Both the position numbers and the translations under genes were made by a program. Below are positions 58,429 to 64,000 of a stretch of 64,000 bases of DNA, one piece after another; position 1 is the stretch's first letter; every line of letters starts with the position of its first letter. The stretch is from DAIQNV01 sp038748775. GTDB lineage: Bacteria > Planctomycetota > Phycisphaerae > Phycisphaerales > UBA1924. The notes under the pieces were generated by a model, which saw only the letters and a program-made list of their open reading frames with translations, was not told the origin of the DNA and ran no database searches. The stretch is taken from contig JBCDIT010000015.1 in the NCBI GenBank assembly GCA_038748775.1, forward strand, positions 22,120 to 86,119, written 5' to 3'.

Positions 58429-59067
58429 ATGGACAAGATGACGAAGACGCTGTTCGGTGGCGCGCTCATGACCGCCGGTCTCGCGACCGGCGCCGCGGCG
58501 CAGCAGTTCACCCAGCCCGGAAACATCCCGCCCTACGCCGACGACTTCACCGCGGCGTACGTGTACGACTTCTACGCCTTCGGCGGGGCGATCGGCGGGG
58601 TCCAGATCAATGGCGGTTTCCCGTCCAGCTACGACGTCGGCTCGGCGTACGGCTCGGCCGAGGCCTCCATCACGAACACCACGTTGGACGCCTACGCCGA
58701 AGCGTTCACCAACAGCGACACCGCCTACGGGTTCTCGTACGGCGCCGCGTACGGCTACCTCTCCGTGACCGCTGACGCGGCGCTCAACCTCGCCTGGGAC
58801 TTCACCGCCGAAGGCGCCGGTGGCCCCCTCGGCGTCATTCAGATCGTCGATTGGTCCGCGGGTGGCGTTCTCGTGTTCGAGACGACCGCGTTCACGGCTG
58901 ACGTCGCTTCGGTCGACCTGTTCGCCGGCACCAACTACGGCATCCTCGTCCGTGCCAACGCCGGCCCGGGTGGTTCGGCCTTCGCGAGCGCCCAACTCGT
59001 GCCGACGCCCGGTGCCTTGAGCATGCTCGGCCTCGCCGGACTTGCCGCGGCCCGTCGTCGCCGTTAA
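58429..59067 (+). CDS. PEP-CTERM-like secreted protein 2
   Basis: A 212-residue paralogue of the preceding product. The signal peptide is residues 1-24 (KTLFGGALMTAGLATGAAAQ). The same beta-rich domain follows (GNIPPYADDFTAAYVYDFYAF, AWDFTAEGAGGPLGVIQI, TNYGILVRANAGPGG), and the same tail (VPTPGALSMLGLAGLAAARR then RR). The pair is a tandem duplication. GAGAGAGGACATGAG precedes ATG 58429. A perfect terminator follows. The function is unknown; it is likely an extracellular matrix or surface component. Confidence 0.8.
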   Translation: MDKMTKTLFGGALMTAGLATGAAAQQFTQPGNIPPYADDFTAAYVYDFYAFGGAIGGVQINGGFPSSYDVGSAYGSAEASITNTTLDAYAEAFTNSDTAYGFSYGAAYGYLSVTADAALNLAWDFTAEGAGGPLGVIQIVDWSAGGVLVFETTAFTADVASVDLFAGTNYGILVRANAGPGGSAFASAQLVPTPGALSMLGLAGLAAARRRR

Positions 59068-59095
59068 CTGCTCAATAGCACGTACAGTCTTCGAA

Positions 59096-59130
59096 GGCCG
59101 CGCCCGATTCGGGCGCGGCCTTTTCTTTCC
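59096..59130 (+). terminator. Rho-independent terminator
   Basis: A perfect 11-bp stem (GGCCGCGCCCG / CGGGCGCGGCC) with an ATT loop, followed by TTTTCTTTC, 29 nt after the stop of PEP-CTERM-like gene 2. Strong form; it isolates the following sulfotransferase gene. Confidence 0.88.
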
Positions 59131-59178
59131 GTTGGCGTGTTTTCACGCTGAGACCGTTTCGGACGACAAAGATCCGCT

Positions 59179-60837
59179 ATGGCGAATGTTCCAGACAAAC
59201 GTGGGCCCGGTCTCGCGGGCAAGGCGGGCCAGGCGGGCGGATCCAAGGGCGGGCCACCGCCCGGTGGGCTCCCGGGCGGCTTCGGGACGTTCGGCGGTGG
59301 GGGTGGTGGGAACCCTTTCGCCCCAAGCACCGGGGCCGCAAGGGCTCCGGGCCAGCGGGGCCCCCAGATGACCGAGAAGCGGCAAGCGGCGATCAACGAG
59401 GCCCGCAAGCACATCGGCGAGAAGGAACTCGACGAGGCCAAAAAGATCCTTGACCCTATGACCAAGGGCATGAGGCAGGACCCCGAGGCCCTGTTCCTGA
59501 TGGGCATCATCGCGGAACGCCAGATGAACATCATCGGCGCCCGCGAGTTCGCCAAGCGATCGCTCAAGCTCTTCGACCACCCCGACGCTCGGCTCATGCT
59601 CGCTCGCGTCGAGCGGATCGGAGGGGAGACGGACGCGGCTATCGACGCCTGCGACAAGGTGCTCGCGGTCCGTCCGGGTCTCGAGCCGGCGCTGGTCATC
59701 AAGGGCGGAGCGCTCGAGGAAGGCGGGCGGTTCGATGAGGCCCGCGAGCTGATCGAGCCTCTGGTCAAGCAATACAAAGACAAAGACGTCGGGGCCCCGC
59801 CACCGGTCCGCTTCGAGTGGTCGAAGCTTCTCGTGCATGAGAAGAACTATGAGGACGCGATCACCGAGATCGACGCGATGCTCGAAGCCTCGCCCGACGA
59901 CAACCTCAAGCGGGTTGCATTGCACCTCAAGGCCAAGGCGTGCGACCGGAGCAAGCGGTACGCGGACGCCGTGGAATCGGCGAAGGGCGCCAACGCGATC
60001 GGCGAGCTCGAGTTCAGCCCCGAGTTGTACGGAGAGCAGGTCACGACGCTGATGGACAATTGGTCGGGCGACGCGATGCAGAAGTTCCCGCTCGCCAAGT
60101 GCGACTCGGAGCTCCCGGTCTTCGTCGCCGGCATGCCCCGATCGGGCACGAGCCTGATCGACCAGATCATCGACGCCCACCCCAAGGCGGCCGGCGTGGG
60201 CGAACTGTCGTTCATCGAGCATTTCGCCAAGCAACTCAGTGTCGCGTACGACTCGACGAAAGGACCGCCCGAGTGCTTCGGCCGGTTCAACGAGTTCCAG
60301 TGGACCAAGACCGCCAAGGACTACGTGCGCGACCTGCAGAAGCGGGCGCCGCAGGGCGCCGAGCGCGTGGTCAACAAGGCGCTGGGCAACAACAAGCTGG
60401 TGGGTCTGATCGCCAGGCTGTTCCCGAAGACCCGGATCATCCACGCGATCCGTGATCCGCGCGACGTCGCGGTGAGCTGCTTCATGGGCGGGTTCAACCA
60501 CGCCGTGCACCCTTGGACGACGCGGTTCGAGTGGATCTTCCCCGCCTGGGAGCAGAGCCGGCGGATGATGGAGCACTGGAAGCAGACGCTCGACGTGCCG
60601 ATCCTCGACGTTCACTACGAAGAACTGGTCCGCGACCCGGGCACACAGTTCCCGAGAATCATCGAGTTCCTGGGGCTCGAGTGGGACGACGCGTGCAACG
60701 AGTACTACAAGACCAAGCGAACGGTCCGCACGCTGAGCTACGACCAGGTGAACCGGCCGATCTACACGACGAGCGCGGGGCGGCACGCGAACTACCTGGA
60801 GTTCATGGGCGACGTAGAGTTCCCGGCGTATCCGTGA
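59179..60837 (+). CDS. TPR-sulfotransferase fusion protein
   Basis: A 552-residue protein in three parts. Residues 1-60 are a Gly/Pro-rich low-complexity region. Residues about 65-300 are tetratricopeptide repeats (EARKHIGEKELDEAKKILDP, ALFLMGIIAERQMNIIGAREFA). Residues about 310-552 are a PAPS-dependent sulfotransferase: the 5'-phosphosulfate loop VAGMPRSGTSLIDQI, and the 3'-phosphate motif IRDPRDVAVSC. Such TPR-sulfotransferases are common in Planctomycetes. The acceptor (sugar, lipid or Tyr) cannot be told. It lies between PEP-CTERM-like genes. Confidence 0.87.
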   Translation: MANVPDKRGPGLAGKAGQAGGSKGGPPPGGLPGGFGTFGGGGGGNPFAPSTGAARAPGQRGPQMTEKRQAAINEARKHIGEKELDEAKKILDPMTKGMRQDPEALFLMGIIAERQMNIIGAREFAKRSLKLFDHPDARLMLARVERIGGETDAAIDACDKVLAVRPGLEPALVIKGGALEEGGRFDEARELIEPLVKQYKDKDVGAPPPVRFEWSKLLVHEKNYEDAITEIDAMLEASPDDNLKRVALHLKAKACDRSKRYADAVESAKGANAIGELEFSPELYGEQVTTLMDNWSGDAMQKFPLAKCDSELPVFVAGMPRSGTSLIDQIIDAHPKAAGVGELSFIEHFAKQLSVAYDSTKGPPECFGRFNEFQWTKTAKDYVRDLQKRAPQGAERVVNKALGNNKLVGLIARLFPKTRIIHAIRDPRDVAVSCFMGGFNHAVHPWTTRFEWIFPAWEQSRRMMEHWKQTLDVPILDVHYEELVRDPGTQFPRIIEFLGLEWDDACNEYYKTKRTVRTLSYDQVNRPIYTTSAGRHANYLEFMGDVEFPAYP

Positions 60838-60865
60838 GATTCGAATGAAAACCTGAGTCTTCTGG

Positions 60866-60894
60866 TTGTCTTTGTGTCGTGGTTGTGATCTACT
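60866..60894 (+). promoter_or_regulatory. Possible promoter of PEP-CTERM-like gene 3
   Basis: TTGTCT (60866-60871) and TCTACT (60889-60894) with 17 nt between them, 48 nt before ATG 60943. The -10 is weak. Confidence 0.3.
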
Positions 60895-60942
60895 CGGCGT
60901 GAGATTCCGCTCGGGGCGAGTCTCGGTCGAAGGAGATCGCGG

Positions 60943-61563
60943 ATGAACACGGCGAGCATCGGCTTGTTCGGCGGGACGTTGGTGTGCGCCGGGCTTCAGG
61001 CCCAGGCGGCGCTCGAATGGGACCTGCCCTCCAGCTACGCCTCGATCAACGTGTCGGACACGCTGCTCGTCGGCCTGAAGGACTACGGGCCCGGACCGAT
61101 CACCCTTGAGGATGAGAACAACGGGCTCTTCGCCTCGGCCGTGCTCACGTCATCGTCCGCCGACTGGCAACTCTCCGTTGATCGAACGGGCCGTTCGGCG
61201 CTCGTTGACCTGATTTTCGATTTCACTGTCGATGTCGACGCCCGGGTCGAGTGGTCCTTCGACGTCTCGAGCTTCGTGCAAGATCCGAGCCAAACCTCGG
61301 CCATGTTGTTTTTCTTTGACGGGTCCGGCGTGACGGCGCTTTTGAACGACCCGTCGAGCTCCTCGCAGGCGGTCGCGTCGGGCTTCTTCGACGTCGAGGC
61401 GGGACAGACGTACGGGTTTTACGGAACGCTCTTTTCAAGCTTCCAGGGCGATGCATCTGTGAGCGTGAGGCTGGTACCGGCGCCGAGCGCGCTGGGCGTC
61501 CTCGGGGCCGCGGGCGCTTTTGCGGCCGGGAGGCGTCGGGTGGGCATCGGCTCAGGCGGGTGA
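60943..61563 (+). CDS. PEP-CTERM-like secreted protein 3
   Basis: A 206-residue exported protein with signal peptide 1-22 (GLFGGTLVCAGLQAQA). The mature beta-rich domain (LEWDLPSSYASINVSDTLLVGL, VEWSFDVSSFVQDPSQTSAMLFFF) is not the same as in genes 1 and 2. The tail (VPAPSALGVLGAAGAFAAGRRR) is PEP-CTERM-like but has seven extra residues (VGIGSGG) after the Arg cluster, which is unusual. GAAGGAG precedes ATG 60943. Function unknown. Confidence 0.72.
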   Translation: MNTASIGLFGGTLVCAGLQAQAALEWDLPSSYASINVSDTLLVGLKDYGPGPITLEDENNGLFASAVLTSSSADWQLSVDRTGRSALVDLIFDFTVDVDARVEWSFDVSSFVQDPSQTSAMLFFFDGSGVTALLNDPSSSSQAVASGFFDVEAGQTYGFYGTLFSSFQGDASVSVRLVPAPSALGVLGAAGAFAAGRRRVGIGSGG

Positions 61564-61632
61564 TCGGTCTTTCGGTGGCGGTTCCGGTGGGCCTACGCTC
61601 GGACGGTCGCGAAATCTCCACCGAAGGACTCG

Positions 61633-62592
61633 ATGACCCACGCACACCCGGGCGCCGCCGGCGTCCCCGCTTTGCCCTTGCCCGACCAGGTTCAGACGGG
61701 CAAGCTGCTCTGGTCGTACACCATTTCGATCGCCCTGCTCCACGCGCTCGCGCTGCCGGCGCTGGTGCCCTGGCTGTTCTCGTGGACCGGTTTGGTGCTG
61801 ATGGTCGTCGGCGTGTTCGTCTTCGGGCAGGGCATCAACCTGTGCTACCACCGGCTGCTGACGCATCGGAGCTTCAGCGTGCCCAAGTGGTTCGAGCACT
61901 TCCTCGTGCTCGTCGCCCTGTGCTGCGCGCAGGACACACCGGTGAAGTGGGTCGCGATCCATCGCTTCCACCACCAGCACTCCGACCACCAAGACGACCC
62001 TCACACGCCCTTGGTCAACTTCCTGTGGTCGCATATCGGCTGGCTGGTCATCCGCAACCCCGGCGCCCACAACATCAACGTCTATGGCAAATACGCCAAG
62101 GACCTGCTCCAAGACCCGTTCTACATGAGGCTCGAGAAGCAGCAATTGCTCTTCGTCTGGATCTACCTCGCCCACGCGGCCCTGTTCGCCCTGGCGGGGG
62201 GCATCGCCGGCTGGTTGATCGGGGGCACGTGGTCGAGCGCGTTGCAACTGGGGCTGAGCGTGCTGGTGTGGGGTGTGATCGTGCGGACGGTCGTGGTGTG
62301 GCACATCACCTGGTCGGTGAACTCGCTAACTCACCTCTTCGGCTACCAGCGGTACAAGACGGGCGAGAACAGCCGCAACAATTGGCTGGTCGGATTGCTG
62401 GCGGTGGGGGAGGGGTGGCACAACAACCACCACCACGACCCGGCCAGCGCGAGCAACCAGCACCGCTGGTGGGAGATCGACCCGACGTTCTACGTGATCA
62501 AGGCGCTGGAGTTTGTGGGGATCGCGAGCAAGGTGCGCAAGCCCAGGCACGTGAGGCACGCGCAGCGTGCGGTGGCGGGCGCGGCTGAGTAA
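61633..62592 (+). CDS. Acyl-CoA/fatty acid desaturase (membrane di-iron)
   Basis: A 319-residue type 1 membrane desaturase. The three His boxes are HRLLTH (residues 73-78), HRFHHQHSD (110-118) and EGWHNNHHHD (near 280), with paired membrane segments before and between them (about 30-68, 170-195, 215-235). It introduces double bonds into fatty acyl chains, adjusting membrane fluidity. ATG 61633 gives a normal start; no strong SD is seen. It is convergent with the channel gene (19 nt between stops). Confidence 0.92.
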   Translation: MTHAHPGAAGVPALPLPDQVQTGKLLWSYTISIALLHALALPALVPWLFSWTGLVLMVVGVFVFGQGINLCYHRLLTHRSFSVPKWFEHFLVLVALCCAQDTPVKWVAIHRFHHQHSDHQDDPHTPLVNFLWSHIGWLVIRNPGAHNINVYGKYAKDLLQDPFYMRLEKQQLLFVWIYLAHAALFALAGGIAGWLIGGTWSSALQLGLSVLVWGVIVRTVVVWHITWSVNSLTHLFGYQRYKTGENSRNNWLVGLLAVGEGWHNNHHHDPASASNQHRWWEIDPTFYVIKALEFVGIASKVRKPRHVRHAQRAVAGAAE

Positions 62593-62610
62593 TGCGGCGA
62601 TCGCAGCAGG

Positions 62611-64000
62611 TCAACGCACCATCTTGCGGCCCCAGGCAACAGTGAAGAGCGCGAGCAGGGTGACGCCGATCAGGCCTTCGAGCGCCGTCGCGAGCTTGAG
62701 CCAGCCGGCGGCGGGCTGGAAGTCTCCGTAGCCGAGGGTGACGAACGTGGTGATGGAGAGATAAAAGGGGTTCCGCCAGTCCTTCTGCCAGTACGCGTGG
62801 GCGTCGGAGTAGTCGTAGTCGGTCACGATGCCCTCTGGCGATTCGATGGGGATCGGCGGGAAGTTGCCGTGCCCGATGTCGTCCGGGCCGATGGCGAACT
62901 TGTAGACGAGCGCGAAGCCCAGAAGCACGAGCAGCGCGGTCACGCCGAGCCGGTGCAGTTGCAACAGATAGCCGACGAGCGTGCGTTGGATGAGCCAGCG
63001 GGCCATGACGTGCCAGAAAACGAGTTCGACGGTGCCCCAAGCTTGCGCCCAGGCGTGTCGAACAAGACTCTCGCTCGGTTGGAGGTGCCCGGTGAACGGT
63101 CTGGTACCTTCGATGAGATCGATGCGCCGACGGAGTTCGTGGGCCCGCCAGCGAGCCCGGTCTTCCTCCCAGTCGGTGGCCGGCTGGTTGCGGTAGTTCG
63201 ACGCGAGCAGTTCCCAGTCGTCGGCCGCGAGCCGCATCTGCTCCGGGTCGTTTGAGTCGTCTCCGTTCATGACCGGGAGATGCCGGCGGAGCCCGAGCCA
63301 GTAGCGCACCCACCACCAGATGAACCAGCACCAGTAGGCGGGCTGGCGGGCCGGGCCGCGGCCGGCGAGGCTCGTCTTGTGCTTGGTCGGCGGGTGGAGC
63401 GCGGTCCTGCGTTGGTCATCGATGCCCGGGACATGCTCGCGCCGGAGTTCGATCGTTGCCCCGCCTCTGGGCAAGAACCGATGCAGGCCCAGGCGTGCGC
63501 GGCTCCCGAACGTGACGCCATCGAAGGTGAGGCGTTCGTCGAGGGTCGATCTGGTGAGATAGAGGTGGCCCCGGATGGTCATGTTGTCGAATGACACGCT
63601 TCGTCGGAAGCGGACCGAGTGCAGACCGAGCCGTCCCAAGAGTGCGACGCGAGCGTTAGTGAACGAAGCGTCGCCCTCAACGATGGCGTCGTCGAACCGC
63701 GCGACGGCGGCGAAGCGGGCCCCGCCGAACCACGCGTCGGCGTCGAAGCGGGCCTCGTCGAACCGCGCGACGGCGGCGAAGCGGGCCCGGTCGAACCGCG
63801 CGACGGCGGCGAAGCGGGCGTCGCCGAACCACGCGACGGCGGCGAAGCGGGCGTCGCCGAACCACGCGACGGCGGCGAAGCGGGCCCGGTCGAACCACGC
63901 GACGGCGGCGAAGCGGGCCCGGTCGAACCGCGCTTCGGCGGCGAAGCGGGCCCGGTCGAACCGCGCTTCGGCGGCGAAGCGGGCCCCGCCGAACCACGCG
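62611..64000 (-). CDS. Pentapeptide-repeat potassium channel-like protein, 5' end outside window
   Basis: The frame is open from the right edge (no start seen) to a stop at 62611, at least 463 residues. From the edge to about 63700 it encodes ten near-identical decapeptides (A-R/W-F-x-x-A-R-F-A-A-V), a pentapeptide-repeat beta-helix. More irregular repeats follow to about 63530, then a linker with a basic helical region. The C-terminal 130 residues have two membrane segments flanking the K+ filter TTFVTLGYGDF. The layout is a ligand- or scaffold-linked Ion_trans_2-type channel. An internal TTG at 63639 is not the start. Confidence 0.85.
   Translation of the reverse strand, partial: AWFGGARFAAEARFDRARFAAEARFDRARFAAVAWFDRARFAAVAWFGDARFAAVAWFGDARFAAVARFDRARFAAVARFDEARFDADAWFGGARFAAVARFDDAIVEGDASFTNARVALLGRLGLHSVRFRRSVSFDNMTIRGHLYLTRSTLDERLTFDGVTFGSRARLGLHRFLPRGGATIELRREHVPGIDDQRRTALHPPTKHKTSLAGRGPARQPAYWCWFIWWWVRYWLGLRRHLPVMNGDDSNDPEQMRLAADDWELLASNYRNQPATDWEEDRARWRAHELRRRIDLIEGTRPFTGHLQPSESLVRHAWAQAWGTVELVFWHVMARWLIQRTLVGYLLQLHRLGVTALLVLLGFALVYKFAIGPDDIGHGNFPPIPIESPEGIVTDYDYSDAHAYWQKDWRNPFYLSITTFVTLGYGDFQPAAGWLKLATALEGLIGVTLLALFTVAWGRKMVR
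63701..64000 (-). repeat. 30-bp tandem repeat array in the channel gene
   Basis: Ten consecutive 30-bp units run to the right edge and may continue. Most units differ at only a few positions (the C/G and G/T at the GAACCG/GAACCA and CCCGGTC/CGTCGCC blocks). Each unit encodes two pentapeptides, so the frame is kept. The high identity suggests recent unequal exchange or slippage. Confidence 0.85.

Noticed and set aside
63677..63997. An Arg-rich 106-codon open frame
   Set aside because: It is a shifted-phase shadow of the repeat array on the same strand.
63701..64000. A CRISPR-like array of regular repeats
   Set aside because: The 30-bp units are directly adjacent without spacers and code for a pentapeptide helix in frame with the channel.

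Overview
The window is high-GC, densely coding bacterial chromosome. It most likely comes from a planctomycete of the class Phycisphaerae. The evidence is: several secreted proteins ending in the Gly-Cys type dockerin-like tail (two DLSDVDxFI repeats, then GCP or GCG) that I know mainly from that group; PEP-CTERM-like tails of the form P-x-P-G-x-L then a hydrophobic stretch then RRRR; many small lipoproteins; and Pro/Gly-rich protein linkers. I saw no rRNA, tRNA, CRISPR array, phage or integrase. Starts were chosen from Shine-Dalgarno (SD) sites, signal peptides and family length, because long antisense open frames are common at this GC content.

Layout. 1-9.9 kb: the end of a HEAT-like protein, two tandem lipoprotein hydrolases, ispG, an M28 peptidase, a zinc-ribbon membrane protein, a GNAT enzyme, a Fur-family regulator, a PilZ protein, obgE, a lipoprotein and an esterase. 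10-22.2 kb: mostly housekeeping (ABC-F ATPase, FAD oxidoreductase with methyltransferase, panB, HtrA-like protease, YdjY lipoprotein, murD, priA, carA). 22.2-36.3 kb: an accessory region with four dockerin-tailed secreted proteins, three of them paralogues, and three paralogous membrane-anchored proteins with pseudopilin-like tails. A rhodanese/lipoprotein/recX/TPR block and a 3-hydroxyacyl-CoA dehydrogenase lie between them. 36.5-39.2 kb: a RskA-type anti-sigma factor, an ECF sigma factor and a two-domain fasciclin protein. 39.5-44.4 kb: a B12-dependent acyl-CoA mutase large subunit and small secreted or membrane proteins. 44.6-55.5 kb: a catabolic block on the minus strand with HMG-CoA lyase, three crotonases, an acyl-CoA dehydrogenase, and 2-oxoacid dehydrogenase E1-alpha, E1-beta and E2 interleaved with two lipoprotein genes. 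55.5-64 kb: DUF427, a coiled-coil lipoprotein, a thioredoxin-like lipoprotein, three PEP-CTERM-like proteins, a TPR sulfotransferase, a desaturase, and a pentapeptide-repeat potassium channel that runs off the right edge.

How it works together. The 44.6-55.5 kb block looks like branched-chain amino acid (leucine) breakdown: a 2-oxoacid dehydrogenase feeds an acyl-CoA dehydrogenase, a LiuC-like methylglutaconyl-CoA hydratase and HMG-CoA lyase. The biotin carboxylase of the pathway is not in the window. The mutase at 39.5 kb carries the residues of an isobutyryl-CoA-type enzyme rather than a methylmalonyl-CoA mutase. The sigma/anti-sigma/fasciclin trio resembles the mycobacterial SigK-RskA-MPT70/83 circuit.

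The most unusual signals are these: a G9 tract inside the promoter spacer of a dockerin-tailed protein; a 131-bp TA-flanked element present twice, each time abutting a stop codon; three copies of a REPIN-like inverted repeat; the interleaved dockerin and pseudopilin-like paralogue array; and a pentapeptide domain made of ten near-identical 30-bp units.
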